Below are positions 37,131-46,717 of a DNA stretch of 64,000 nucleotides, one piece after another; position 1 is the stretch's first letter, and every line of letters begins with the position of its first letter. The notes under the pieces are model-generated. The model searched no databases. It was not told the origin of the DNA and worked only from the letters and a program-made list of their open reading frames with translations. Origin of the DNA: Nocardia sp. NBC_00565 (GTDB lineage: Bacteria; Actinomycetota; Actinomycetes; Mycobacteriales; Mycobacteriaceae); assembly GCF_036345915.1 (NCBI RefSeq), contig NZ_CP107785.1, positions 3,782,001-3,846,000 on the forward strand, read 5' to 3'. Made by a program: the position numbers and the translations under genes.

Positions 37131-38153
37131 TCACTGCGGTGCGGGCAGCCCGAGCGCTGGGGCGAGCACCCGCCAGGCACGCGGCAATTGGGCCTCGAAA
37201 TCGGGCCAGGTGTGCATACCCGCCGGGCCATAGTCGACGGTGGCGGGAATGTTCAGCTCGGCGAGGCGGGCGGCGAAGCGCTCGGTGCACGCGCGCGCGC
37301 CGGCCTCCAGTGCAACGCCCCCTCCTGCCGTCTTCAAGGCTTCGACGAGGTTCGCAGCGTTCGAGACGGCGACCAGGTCGGCGTTGGTCGGCAAGCCGGT
37401 GGCCGCGGACAGGTAGATGGCGGTGCCCCGCAGCTCGGATGCCTTCAGCACACTGTCGTGCGCACCCCACTCGGGCGAATCGGGTGGGCCCCAGAGATTT
37501 TCGACATTGCCGCCCCGCGACGCAACCGTGATCGTGGTGACCGCGCGGCCGAGTTCATCTGCCGTGGAATAACATCCACTCATCCCCGCGACAGCACGAT
37601 AGCGACCCGGATACCGCTGAGCCAGCATCATGGCGGCCTGCGCTCCCATCGATACGCCCGCGATCGCCCGCCGCCCGTCGGTGCGCAGATAGGACTCGAT
37701 GATCGGTGGGAGTTCGGAGATCAGGAACGTCTCCCACCGATTGATTCCGAGCGCGGCGTCGCGACGCTGCCAGTCGCTGTACATGCTCCCGGTGCCGCCG
37801 CTGGTCAGCACGACATCGACCGGCTTATCGGCGAAGAATTCCGCCGCACCTCCCTTGCTCAGCCAACCCGAGGTCGCCTCGCCGTCAACGCCGTCCAGCA
37901 GATACAGCAGCGGGTGCGGCCCGGAACCGCTGCCGCGCAAAACATCCACCGTGATGACCCGGCGCATAGCGGCCGAGGCGATCGAAAAGCGTTCGTGGCG
38001 TGGGCCGATGGTCTCGATACTGATCGTCCCGGTCCGTGTCATGGCGGGATCCACGGCAGGCGGTGCGGGGGGCGGATCGGCCAGTGCGGGCGCGGGCGCT
38101 ACCACGGCGATGAGGGCCATCGCCGCCGCGGTGATCGGTGCTCGCAGACTCAT
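37131..38153 (-). CDS. Secreted antigen-85/esterase-D-like alpha/beta hydrolase
   Basis: 340 residues. A signal peptide covers residues 1-25 (ITAAAMALIAVVAPAPALA). The mature fold resembles mycolyltransferases: LLYLLDGVDGE, WETFLISELPPIIESYL, nucleophile in AIAGVSMGAQAAMM, and His in GMHTWPDF. It may transfer mycolic acids or hydrolyse esters in the envelope. It overlaps the desaturase gene upstream by 4 nt, tying acyl-chain modification to an envelope acyl enzyme. Confidence 0.88.
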   Translation of the reverse strand: MSLRAPITAAAMALIAVVAPAPALADPPPAPPAVDPAMTRTGTISIETIGPRHERFSIASAAMRRVITVDVLRGSGSGPHPLLYLLDGVDGEATSGWLSKGGAAEFFADKPVDVVLTSGGTGSMYSDWQRRDAALGINRWETFLISELPPIIESYLRTDGRRAIAGVSMGAQAAMMLAQRYPGRYRAVAGMSGCYSTADELGRAVTTITVASRGGNVENLWGPPDSPEWGAHDSVLKASELRGTAIYLSAATGLPTNADLVAVSNAANLVEALKTAGGGVALEAGARACTERFAARLAELNIPATVDYGPAGMHTWPDFEAQLPRAWRVLAPALGLPAPQ

Positions 38154-39100
38154 GACGCGGTGGCGGCTCGCTCTGTGTGTCTGGCGGCCGCGCGGTCGCG
38201 CAGCTCCTCGAAACGTGTTGCCTTGATGGCCAATTCGTCGAGGTAGACGGCGATTTCGTCGCGGGCGCGGGCCCCGTCGCCGGAGAGGTCGGTGCGCTCG
38301 AAGACATTCCAGGCGCGCAGCATCGGGCGCAGCACGATGTCCAGATGCTGGCGCAGATCATAGATGCCGTTCTTGGCCAGTACCACCGCATTACGGCGGA
38401 AGTTAGGCTGGGTGAGCCCGGGCATCTGGAACCCGGTCACGACATCGGTGATCGCGCGCAGGGTCTCGTTCGGTGTGAGGTCGAGGGCGGCGGCACTGAG
38501 GTCGCGGTAGAAGATCATATGCAGATTCTCGTCGGCGGCGATGCGTTGCAGCATACGCTCGGCGATGGGCTCATTACAGGCGATGCCGGTATTTCTGTGA
38601 CTTATCCTGGTAGCCAGTTCTTGCAACGTAACATACGCGACCGAACGCAGGAACTGCGGCCCCTTGTCAGGTTTCTCGACACCCGTTGTCATATGCGCCA
38701 TTCTGGCCTGTTCCAGGGCCACCGGGTCGACCGCGCGGGTCACCACGAGATAATCGCGCATGACGATCGCATGGCGATTCTCCTCCGCTGTCCAGCGCCC
38801 CACCCAGGTCCCCCAGACCCCGTCCAGCGAGAACGACTCCGAGATCTCCCGGTGATAGGAGGGCAGATTGTCCTCGGTGAGCAGGTTGGTGACCATCGCC
38901 GTGCGCGCGACCTCGGACAGCTCCGATTGTCCCGGCTCCCAATCGATGCCACCCATAGCCGCGAAATTGCGGCCGTCGTCCCACGGCACGTAATCGTGTG
39001 GTTGCCACGCCTTGGCCTTGCGCAGATGCTCGTCGAGATTGCGCTCGGCGACGGGCTCCAGTTCGCGCAGAATATCGAGATCGGTCAAGGCGGTTGTCAC
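38150..39100 (-). CDS. Acyl-ACP desaturase (DesA-like)
   Basis: 316 residues from GTG at 39100, with AAGGAG upstream. Di-iron ligands are seen in LTEDNLPSYH, RWTAEENRHA (EExxH) and ADENLHMIFYR (DExxH), the soluble stearoyl-ACP desaturase pattern. In mycobacteria such enzymes desaturate long acyl-ACPs for mycolic acid synthesis. It is the first gene of a two-gene operon with the antigen-85-like esterase. Confidence 0.92.
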   Translation of the reverse strand: MTTALTDLDILRELEPVAERNLDEHLRKAKAWQPHDYVPWDDGRNFAAMGGIDWEPGQSELSEVARTAMVTNLLTEDNLPSYHREISESFSLDGVWGTWVGRWTAEENRHAIVMRDYLVVTRAVDPVALEQARMAHMTTGVEKPDKGPQFLRSVAYVTLQELATRISHRNTGIACNEPIAERMLQRIAADENLHMIFYRDLSAAALDLTPNETLRAITDVVTGFQMPGLTQPNFRRNAVVLAKNGIYDLRQHLDIVLRPMLRAWNVFERTDLSGDGARARDEIAVYLDELAIKATRFEELRDRAAARHTERAATAS

Positions 39101-39145
39101 ACGTACTCCTTCGGTCAACCCCGAATCGACGATAGGGACACTCGT

Positions 39146-40126
39146 TCAGGCCGAACGGGTGATTCGGTGATCGTTGGGCGTAGTGACTACCGGTCGCCGG
39201 GCCTGCTGGAGCCCGTCACAAGCGATCGCCTCCGGTAAGTCGGCCAGTTGGTACAGACCGGGCGGGCGGCCCGCGGCCTGCAGACCGGCGAGCAGTTCGT
39301 GTGCCAACGCGGCCAGTTCGGGAATCCGAGCGGTGTCACCGGAGGTCACCACCGCGGTCAACGGCACCTCGGCGGCCTCGCTCACCAGGTCGAGCACCTC
39401 CGGGGTCAGCGCCAACGGTGTCATGGCGGAGATCTCGTCGATTGGCACCAAGACGGTGCCACCCTCGTCGGACAGCAGCGACAGGGCACGAGAGCCCAGC
39501 GGATTCGCCAGCGCCGCCTGGATTCGGCGCAGCTTGCGGCGCGCCGCGGACGGCGCGCCCATACCCGGTCTTCGCTCGTCCGGATGCGCGGGAATCGCGA
39601 CGGCGACAACCTGATATGACGCGGCCACGGTGAATCCGGCCCGACGCGTCAGCCGCGCGACGCCGTGACCGCTGAGCAGCGCCGATACCAGCGACTGCGC
39701 GGTGGTCTGCTGTTCCCGCGCGACCTGACGATGCTCGTCGAGATATGCCGTCGAGGTCGCGGTCGTCACCATTTCCAGCACGCGCACGATCAGCCCGGCC
39801 GCCGCCGCCACCTGATCGGCATTTTCGCCCGCGGCCTGCTGGGTCAGGAATTCCAGTCCGACCCGGACGCCATCGTGATACGCGTCCAGCACAGTTTCCA
39901 GCGCAATCCCCTCGCGGGCCCACCGCGCGGCCGATCCGGTGATCGCCGCAGGCTGCGCCACGACCGGAACCAACCGCGGCTCGAGCACTCGCGCGGCCTC
40001 CGCCAGACAGCTGCGCGTGATAGTACCGAGATCTTCCCGCCGTGCGCGCCTCGCCTGGAAAGTCAAATATTCGACCAGTTTCGATTCCAAGCTCTTGACG
40101 CCCGAATCAGCCTGTTTACCCACCAT
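39146..40126 (-). CDS. PucR-like protein lacking the DNA-binding domain (paralog 2)
   Basis: 326 residues. It follows paralogs 1 and 3 through the N-terminal sensory domain (WAREGIALETVLDAYHDGV) and the CdaR-like middle (SAARRKLRRIQAALANPLGSR, GLYQLADL). It then ends in an unrelated short tail. The ~80-residue C-terminal PucR HTH, with its NTVDYRL block, is absent. It could be truncated and non-functional, or a sensor that heterodimerises with the full-length paralogs. Confidence 0.8.
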   Translation of the reverse strand: MVGKQADSGVKSLESKLVEYLTFQARRARREDLGTITRSCLAEAARVLEPRLVPVVAQPAAITGSAARWAREGIALETVLDAYHDGVRVGLEFLTQQAAGENADQVAAAAGLIVRVLEMVTTATSTAYLDEHRQVAREQQTTAQSLVSALLSGHGVARLTRRAGFTVAASYQVVAVAIPAHPDERRPGMGAPSAARRKLRRIQAALANPLGSRALSLLSDEGGTVLVPIDEISAMTPLALTPEVLDLVSEAAEVPLTAVVTSGDTARIPELAALAHELLAGLQAAGRPPGLYQLADLPEAIACDGLQQARRPVVTTPNDHRITRSA

Positions 40127-40521
40127 GACTGTAAAAGGCTAGCCTTGTTTCGCACCGAATTGCGTGCCCGACCACGGAATTAGGAAAGTCATCACCTCGC
40201 ATCGACGACCTTGGGCGAAATCACAAGCAGCGGACCGATTCTCGGCCGCAATATTCCGGTCATTCAGATGATCAGATCGCGGCGGCGAGACCGCCCCGCC
40301 CGGCGGGCGGCAGCAGCTGCGGACGACGGCTGTAACGACCGTCGCAGATCTACCGACCCCATCAGTGGGCAACCCGCCGGTACCCACGCGCGTGGTGGTT
40401 CAAACCAGAGCACACCCAGCGAACCTGTGAGCTGTCCCATGGCTAAGGTGGGAGTTCTGTGCTGCGGGTCATATGCCCGATAGCATCGAGCGTCTTGTAA
40501 CAGTTCGGTCAACCCCGGGTC
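40127..40521. other. Intergenic region upstream of accD
   Basis: 395 bases between divergent genes. It presumably holds both promoters. No convincing hairpin, dyad or small ORF was found. Confidence 0.5.
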
Positions 40522-42105
40522 ATGCACGACGACATTCGAAGGATGGCATATCCCCCTATGAGCGGCACGCGAGAGAAGCTGGAGGAACTCCGGGACATCC
40601 TGGAGCTTGCCGAGGAGCCCGCCGGTGAAACCGGCATCGCGAAGCGCAAGAGCAAGGGCATACCGAGCGCGCGCGAACGCGTGCGCATGCTGCTCGATCC
40701 GGGCTCCTTCGTCGAGATGGGTGCGCTCATGCGTGCGCCCGGATCCGACGGCATGTACGGCGACGGCGTGGTTACCGGCCGCGGCTACATCGACGGCCGG
40801 CCGGTGGTGGTCATCGCGCACGATCAGACCGTGCACGGCGGTTCGGTCGGCGAGATGTTCGGCCGAAAGGTCGCCGCCGCCATGGAATTCGCGCAGGAGA
40901 ACGCCTGCCCGGTGGTCGCGATCAACGATTCCGGCGGCGCCCGCATCCAGGATGCGGTGACCTCGCTCGCCTGGTACGCGCTGATGTGCCGCCGCCAGGA
41001 GGACCTGTCCGGATTCGTGCCGATGGTCGCGGTCATGCTCGGCAAGTGCGCGGCCGGTTCGGTCTACGGACCGGTGAATATGGACGTGCTGGTCGCGACC
41101 GAGAAGTCGTACATGTTCGTCACCGGCCCGGAGGTCATCAAGGCGGTGACCGGCGAAACCGTGAGTGCGGAGGAACTCGGCGGCGCCGCGGTCCAGGCCG
41201 AGATCGGCACCATCCACCATGTCGCCCCCGACGAGCAGGCGGCCTTCGACTGGGTGCGATCCTACCTGAGCTACCTGCCCTCGAGCTGCCTCGAGCAGCC
41301 GCCGGTGCTGAATCCCGGCCTGGAACCCGAGACGACCAGCCACGATCTGGAGCTGGACTCGGTCATACCGGACGCGGACAAGGTCGGCTACGACATGCAC
41401 GAGATCCTGCTGCGGATCTTCGACGACGGCGCCTTCCACGAGATCGGCGCCGCCACCGCGCAGAACCTGATCACCGGATTCGCGCGGGTCGACGGCCGCA
41501 GCGTGGGCGTGGTCGCCAACCAGCCGCAGGTGCTCGGCGGCGCGCTCGACGCGAAATGCTCGGACAAGGCGACCTACTTCATCCGGTTCTGCGACGCGTA
41601 TGGGCTGCCCGTCATCTTCGTCGTCGACACCCCCGGCGTCCTGCCCGGTGTCGAGGAGGAGCGCAACGGCGTCATCAAACGCGGCGGCCGGTTCTTCCGC
41701 GCGGTGATCGAGGCGACCGTGCCGATCGTGACCATCGTGACGCGCAAGGCCTACGGCGGCGGCTACGCCGTGATGGGCTGCAAGCAGCTCGGCGCAGATA
41801 TCAGTCTGGCTTGGCCGACCGCGCGCATCGCCGTCATGGGTGCGGAGAGCATGGTCGGCATCATCGGCCGCAGGCAGCTGGAGGCGACCCCGGCCGATCA
41901 GCGCGCCGCCGCGCGCCAGCAGATGATCGACTTCTACAACGCCACCATGGCCACGCCGTGGATCGCGGCCGAGCGCGGCTATATCGATGCCGTCATCGAG
42001 CCGTCGCAGACCCGGCTGGAGATCCGCAAGGCCCTGCGGCTACTGCGGGACAAGGGCGCGGTCAGGAAGCACACCCCCCGCAAGCACAGCCTCTTCCCGA
42101 TCTGA
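40522..42105 (+). CDS. Acyl-CoA carboxylase beta subunit (carboxyltransferase)
   Basis: 527 residues, the usual length. The N-terminal half has [14 protein letters not shown] (oxyanion hole) and the C-terminal half [22 protein letters not shown] and [12 protein letters not shown]. It transfers carboxyl from biotin to acetyl-, propionyl- or long-chain acyl-CoA and needs a biotin-carrying alpha chain encoded elsewhere. ATGs at 40543 and 40558 are possible starts; no Shine-Dalgarno sequence decides between them. Confidence 0.95.
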   Translation: MHDDIRRMAYPPMSGTREKLEELRDILELAEEPAGETGIAKRKSKGIPSARERVRMLLDPGSFVEMGALMRAPGSDGMYGDGVVTGRGYIDGRPVVVIAHDQTVHGGSVGEMFGRKVAAAMEFAQENACPVVAINDSGGARIQDAVTSLAWYALMCRRQEDLSGFVPMVAVMLGKCAAGSVYGPVNMDVLVATEKSYMFVTGPEVIKAVTGETVSAEELGGAAVQAEIGTIHHVAPDEQAAFDWVRSYLSYLPSSCLEQPPVLNPGLEPETTSHDLELDSVIPDADKVGYDMHEILLRIFDDGAFHEIGAATAQNLITGFARVDGRSVGVVANQPQVLGGALDAKCSDKATYFIRFCDAYGLPVIFVVDTPGVLPGVEEERNGVIKRGGRFFRAVIEATVPIVTIVTRKAYGGGYAVMGCKQLGADISLAWPTARIAVMGAESMVGIIGRRQLEATPADQRAAARQQMIDFYNATMATPWIAAERGYIDAVIEPSQTRLEIRKALRLLRDKGAVRKHTPRKHSLFPI

Positions 42106-42127
42106 GCGGGATGTCCGGCCGAGGCGG

Positions 42128-42736
42128 CTACGCCTGATCCGGACGCGTGCCGTGATTGCCCCACATGCGTTCCACGGTGGCCCATTCGGCCTCCCAGAGC
42201 CGCGCCCGCCGACGATCGAGCCCGCGCCGCAACAGGGCGTAGCCGCAACCGAAGCAGACCATGATCGCGAAGACCAAGCCCGTAGTGATCACCAACGCCT
42301 TGCTGAACGCCCGCGTACTCGACGGCGGCTCGCTGACCCGGCCCGCGCCATCGAGCCAAATCCGCACGGTGGCACCGGCTTTCAGCACACCGGTGGCCTG
42401 ATAGTCACTGGTGTGCGTGGCACCCTGCGCATCGCGCCACTGCACCCGGGCCGGCGTGATCGGCGCGTACAACGGCGCCTTGCCGACCTCCAGCACCGTC
42501 GCGTCGACCTGGTGCAACTGCGCGGCCTGGGCTTGCGCGATACGGTCTTCGGTCTGGTAGATCCGCCCACCGACCGATATCGACAGCAGCGGAGCGATGA
42601 TCAGGAACAGCAGCGTCAAGGTCGCGGCGACCGCCAATTGCAGGCGATCTTCGCGGCGGCGCATCGGATTCCGATCCAAGCCGACACGGCGGCAGGTGCG
42701 GCGAACAACGCTCGGCGACCTGGTTGCTGCGGTCAT
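42128..42736 (-). CDS. Rv1733c-like two-helix membrane protein
   Basis: 202 residues. The layout is a short basic N-terminus (LDRNPMRRREDRLQ), TM1 (LAVAATLTLLFLIIAPLLSI), an extracytoplasmic loop with VDATVLEV and VQWRDAQGATHT, then TM2 (ALVITTGLVFAIMVCFGCGYALL) and a basic tail. This matches the Rv1733c family of actinobacterial membrane proteins, whose function is unknown. Its start overlaps the TetR stop by 4 nt. Confidence 0.85.
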   Translation of the reverse strand: MTAATRSPSVVRRTCRRVGLDRNPMRRREDRLQLAVAATLTLLFLIIAPLLSISVGGRIYQTEDRIAQAQAAQLHQVDATVLEVGKAPLYAPITPARVQWRDAQGATHTSDYQATGVLKAGATVRIWLDGAGRVSEPPSSTRAFSKALVITTGLVFAIMVCFGCGYALLRRGLDRRRARLWEAEWATVERMWGNHGTRPDQA

Positions 42737-43380
42737 GACGATGACACCTCGCTCTGTAATTCAGCGGTCAGCCCGATAAGGGTGTCGAAGAACATATCGA
42801 TGAGGTCGGGCAACCCGTCGGTGTCCGAACCCGCGCTCCAGGCCTGCAGGGCGGCGATGAGCAGTCCGGACCCGGCCGCGACGGCTACCTCCGGACGCCG
42901 GTCCACGGTCGGATCGACATCGAGTCTGGCGGCGATGATCCGCACCGACTCACGCTGTCCGTCCAACCGGATGCGCTGATAGCCAGCGGCCAGCGTCGGC
43001 TCGTCCTCGAAGCGCTGGAACAACGCCAAGCGCCGGGCCAGCCGCGCGGCCTTGTCCCCGGTATATTCGGCGGCCAGCCAATCGTGCAGGGCATTGCGGT
43101 AAGCGGCCAGTGGCGGCTCGCCCACGGGGCGCCGGCACAGGGCCTCGTTGAACAGATGCACGTCCTGGTCGATTTCACCGAGCACGGCCTCCTCGATGGA
43201 GGAGAAATGACGACTGAAGGTCCGCCGGGTGACCCCGGCGCGCTCCGCGATGTCCTCGACCGCCACCGAACCCAGCCCACGCTCGTTGAGCAGGTCGAAT
43301 GCGGCACGGGACATGGCCGCGCGACTGCGTAGCGTGCGCAGCCTGCGTCCGTCGAGGTCGACTTCGTCGTCGATACCCAT
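42733..43380 (-). CDS. TetR-family regulator
   Basis: 215 residues. The HTH is VAVEDIAERAGVTRRTFSRHFSSIEEAVL, followed by an MftR-like C-terminal domain. It is translationally coupled to the Rv1733c-like membrane protein gene (ATGA overlap). A palindrome 21-35 nt upstream of the start suggests autoregulation of the pair. Confidence 0.9.
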   Translation of the reverse strand: MGIDDEVDLDGRRLRTLRSRAAMSRAAFDLLNERGLGSVAVEDIAERAGVTRRTFSRHFSSIEEAVLGEIDQDVHLFNEALCRRPVGEPPLAAYRNALHDWLAAEYTGDKAARLARRLALFQRFEDEPTLAAGYQRIRLDGQRESVRIIAARLDVDPTVDRRPEVAVAAGSGLLIAALQAWSAGSDTDGLPDLIDMFFDTLIGLTAELQSEVSSS

Positions 43381-43400
43381 ACCGGCAGTCTACGCCCTAT

Positions 43401-43415
43401 TGTCCCATCGGGACA
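43401..43415. promoter_or_regulatory. TetR operator candidate
   Basis: TGTCCC-ATC-GGGACA is a perfect 6+3+6 dyad immediately upstream of the TetR gene start at 43380. Confidence 0.65.
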
Positions 43416-43435
43416 TTAGTTCGGGATTATCCGAT

Positions 43436-44272
43436 TCAGGGCTTTCGGGCCAGCCCCGTCACGATGAGCTGCTCCCATACGGTCAACTCCCGGCCGCCGG
43501 CGCCGATCTCGGCGGCGGGGGCCGGATCCGGACGCCATTGCGCCGACGGAACGATCGCGGGTTCGAGGAGTTCGAGGTCGCCGAAGAGGGCGCGGATCTC
43601 CGCGTGGTCGCGCCAGCGGCCGCGACCGAACGTGGCCTGCAACTTCCGCTCGGCCGCGGCGGTCTGCTCATTGTGGCCGGAACAGAAGTGCGTGATGAAA
43701 ACGTGACTGCCGGAAGGGATCTGATCGGTCCAGTAGCGCACGGCGGCCGCCGGATCCTCATCATCGTTGAAATGGTGCAGGATCGAGCTGAAGATGACGC
43801 CGACGGGCTGCTCGAAGTCGATCAACCGCGCGACATCGGGATGGTTGCGGATCGACTTCGGATCGCGGGCGTCGGCCTGGATCACCGCGGTGTTGTCGTC
43901 GGTGGCCAGCAGCGCGCGGCCGTGCGCGAGCACGATCGGATCATGGTCGACGTAGACCACCCGCGCGTCGGACGCTTGGCGCTTGGCGACCTGATGCACG
44001 TTGTCCGCGGTCGGCAGACCGCTGCCGAGGTCGATGAACTGCCGCATGCCGTCGCGGGCCATATCGCGAACCGCGCGGATCAGCGCCTGCCTGCTGCTGA
44101 ACGCGATCGCCACCGAACCGGGCAGATTCTCCTTGAAATGATTACCCACCTCCTGGTCGACGAGGTAGTTGTCCTTACCGCCGAGCAGGTAGTCGTAGAC
44201 CCGAGCGATACTCGGTTTGCTCTGATCGATCTCCCGACTGAGTCGAGTTCCTGGCGCAACGTCGTCGGTCAT
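43436..44272 (-). CDS. SAM-dependent methyltransferase (DUF574 family), copy A
   Basis: 278 residues from ATG at 44272 with AAGGTG upstream. Family marks are the N-terminal PSIARVYDYLLGGKDNY, SAM motif I FIDLGSGLPTADN, VVYVDHDPIVLAHGRALL and VIFSSILHHFNDDEDP. These abundant actinobacterial methyltransferases often lie beside Scr1-type regulators, as here (Scr1 gene at 44361). A similar enzyme with the same neighbour type is at 57543. Substrate unknown. Confidence 0.88.
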   Translation of the reverse strand: MTDDVAPGTRLSREIDQSKPSIARVYDYLLGGKDNYLVDQEVGNHFKENLPGSVAIAFSSRQALIRAVRDMARDGMRQFIDLGSGLPTADNVHQVAKRQASDARVVYVDHDPIVLAHGRALLATDDNTAVIQADARDPKSIRNHPDVARLIDFEQPVGVIFSSILHHFNDDEDPAAAVRYWTDQIPSGSHVFITHFCSGHNEQTAAAERKLQATFGRGRWRDHAEIRALFGDLELLEPAIVPSAQWRPDPAPAAEIGAGGRELTVWEQLIVTGLARKP

Positions 44273-44360
44273 GGTCAACACCTTCGTCCACAGGACCTGT
44301 GTGGCTCCTATCGTAGGAGACCCGGCACCGCACAGTACACACTCGACGAACTCGGCATGG

Positions 44361-45329
44361 TCACCGGTGCCGCGAGTTCACTTGTGTCTCAGCGGAATCG
44401 GCGGCCGCGGCAGGGTGATCGACCGTTTCCGGATGCCGTTCGCACAGGGCGCGCAACAGTCCCGGGGTGTACTCCGGCGGCGCGGCATGGACCGATAGCT
44501 GATTCGCCACCGCGCGGTACGCGTCGAGGTCGGCGCCCTTGTCCAGATACAGCGCGCTGGTCAATTGCTGCAAGTAGACGATGTCGGGCAGATCGGCCTC
44601 GGCGAAGCGCAGCATGGTGAACGCGCCGTCGGCCAGCACCGGTCCGCCGACATGATCGGGCAGCACCTGCAGGGTGATATGCGGCTCGTCGGCGACGCGC
44701 AGCAGGTGCTCGAGCTGAGCCCGCCACACCGTCGACCCGCCGATCGGCCGACGCAGCGCCGCCTCCTCGACGATCAGCCACAGCTGCGGCGGGTGCGGGC
44801 GGCGCAGGATCTCCTGGCGGCGCAGCCGCAGCGCGACCCGCCGCTCGATCGCCTCCGACGATTCGGCGGAATGGGCCAGTGCCAGCAGCGCCCGCGCGTA
44901 GTCGGCGGTCTGCAGCAGTTCCGGCACCGCCCTCGGCTCGTAGCAGCGAATCAGCTTGGCCGCCTGCTCGAGGCCGAGGTAGGTGTCGAACCACTTCGGC
45001 AGCCAATCGCTGTCGCGATGCCACCAACCGGACGCGTTCGCCTGGCGTGCGAGTTCCTTGAACTCCTCGCGCTCCTCGGGATCGACGACCCCGTAGAGCG
45101 TCAGCAGATCGACCAGATCGCGTTCCCGGAAACCGGTGCGGCCCAATTCCAGTCGACTGATCTTGGAGTGCGAACCACGGATCGCCTCCCCCGCATCCTC
45201 GCGCGAGATCTCACAGGCCTCCCGTAGCCGTCGCATGCGGCTGCCGAGCATCATCCGCAGCACGGTGGGCCCACCGTCGGCGGCAGGGTTGTTCCCGGAA
45301 AATGAATGTCGCACTTCCGAAGCACGCAT
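44361..45329 (-). CDS. Scr1-family HTH regulator (DUF5753), copy A
   Basis: 322 residues. The N-terminal XRE-type HTH is ISREDAGEAIRGSHSKISRLELGRTGF. The DUF5753 body has WWHRDSDWLPKWFDTYLGLEQAA, VPELLQTADYARAL and RLRRQEILRR. This architecture (WhiJ-like) is known in streptomycetes to work with small DUF397 proteins in developmental control. No DUF397 gene is adjacent to this copy. CATCTGCA-type half sites lie at about 45400-45417 upstream. Confidence 0.9.
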   Translation of the reverse strand: MRASEVRHSFSGNNPAADGGPTVLRMMLGSRMRRLREACEISREDAGEAIRGSHSKISRLELGRTGFRERDLVDLLTLYGVVDPEEREEFKELARQANASGWWHRDSDWLPKWFDTYLGLEQAAKLIRCYEPRAVPELLQTADYARALLALAHSAESSEAIERRVALRLRRQEILRRPHPPQLWLIVEEAALRRPIGGSTVWRAQLEHLLRVADEPHITLQVLPDHVGGPVLADGAFTMLRFAEADLPDIVYLQQLTSALYLDKGADLDAYRAVANQLSVHAAPPEYTPGLLRALCERHPETVDHPAAAADSAETQVNSRHR

Positions 45330-45420
45330 TCACTGAGTCTGCCACGGAATTGCCACAACTAGCTAGATCCAAAATGCCCCATTTCCACAAACACTCGTAC
45401 ATCTGCATGTGCATTTCGGA

Positions 45421-46524
45421 TCAGCGCAGCAGCACCTCGGCGGTGGCCCGGCCGAACAACTTGCGGCCCTCGGAGATCGCGGTGAGCGCGATGGTCGCCG
45501 CCCGCCGCCGCGGATCGAGAGATTTGACGCGGCCACGGAATTCGATCTCGGTGTACCGGGTCGCGGAGACCGGCGCGAAGCCGGAGAACCGCACCCCGTA
45601 TTCGGTCACCGCCGCCGGATCGCCCAGCCAGTCGGTGAGATAGCTCGCGCCCAGGCCCATGGTGAGCAATCCGTGCGAGACCACATCGGGCAGGCCCGCG
45701 GTGTCCGCGACGTGATCGCTGAAGTGGATCGGATTCGAATCACCCGATACCCCAGCGTAATTCACCAGATCGCCGCGAGACAGCGGTACGACGCGGGTGG
45801 GCAGTTCCATGCCGACCCGCAGGTCGTCGAACGTCGGGACGCCGCGCGGCACCCGGACCTGTGTCTCGTCCACCGTGGCTTCGGGTAGCACCTCGTCGAG
45901 GCATTCGATGATGCCGGTATCCACGGCACGGCCCCGCGGTCGCTCGGTCGCGCTCAGCCGATGGGTCAGCGCTTGGCCGCTCATGATGACGCCGTCCACC
46001 GCCGTCACCAGCTCGGTGGCGACCTCGGCGCCGGTCCGCGCGACCACGGTGGTGTACGCGGTCTGCAACAGCTCTTTGTGCTGGTTGGTGAGCACATTCC
46101 GGGTGACCATGAAATCCATGTCACCGAACTGCCGGAACGATTCCACGAAGGAGTCGCAGTGCAGGCGGTCGCCGGCGACCAGCGGGCGGTGCACCGTGAT
46201 GCTCTGCTCGGTCTGCAGCACCTGGCTGATGTCATAGCCGGTCAGCACCGAATCGAACATCTTGCGCTGCACCAGCAGCCAGACGATCGAGGAGAAGGTC
46301 AGCGGCGCGATCAGCGCGTCGTAGCCGAGGTCCCCTGCCGCGTCCTCGTTCCAGTGCGCGGGATGGAAATCCCGTACTGCCCTGGCGAATTCGCGAATCT
46401 TCTCGCGCCCGACCTCGTAGTGATCGGCCATCCGATAGCGACGGCCGACCATCGCGGCAGCCTGTTCGGACCCGCTGAGTGGTGCCGACGCTGGTTCTGC
46501 CACAGCGGTGGTGATGTCGTTCAT
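45421..46524 (-). CDS. Fused MaoC-type (HadA/HadB-like) dehydratase
   Basis: 367 residues from ATG at 46524. The N-terminal hot-dog domain (FAS1-type) contains REKIREFARAVRDFHPAHW and RPLVAGDRLHC. The C-terminal MaoC domain carries the hydratase motif YAGVSGDSNPIHFSDHVAD followed by GLPDVVSHGLLTMGL. It resembles a fusion of the two subunits of (3R)-hydroxyacyl-ACP dehydratase from fatty/mycolic acid elongation. A decayed paralog is at 30512. Confidence 0.88.
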   Translation of the reverse strand: MNDITTAVAEPASAPLSGSEQAAAMVGRRYRMADHYEVGREKIREFARAVRDFHPAHWNEDAAGDLGYDALIAPLTFSSIVWLLVQRKMFDSVLTGYDISQVLQTEQSITVHRPLVAGDRLHCDSFVESFRQFGDMDFMVTRNVLTNQHKELLQTAYTTVVARTGAEVATELVTAVDGVIMSGQALTHRLSATERPRGRAVDTGIIECLDEVLPEATVDETQVRVPRGVPTFDDLRVGMELPTRVVPLSRGDLVNYAGVSGDSNPIHFSDHVADTAGLPDVVSHGLLTMGLGASYLTDWLGDPAAVTEYGVRFSGFAPVSATRYTEIEFRGRVKSLDPRRRAATIALTAISEGRKLFGRATAEVLLR

Positions 46525-46717
46525 ATGCCTCTTTCCCGAATCCGGCCTGTTACCCCGCCCGGACCGGCCCACCGTAGGCGATACGGCGGGCAGCGCTCGA
46601 CGCGCTCGACGGCAAGTCCGGGTACAACAACAACTGAGGAGGATGGATACCGTCACGTGTCATAGATCGCGGCCGCGGCGCCGAGCGCAACCACCACGGC
46701 GGATCGCCAGAGGATCC

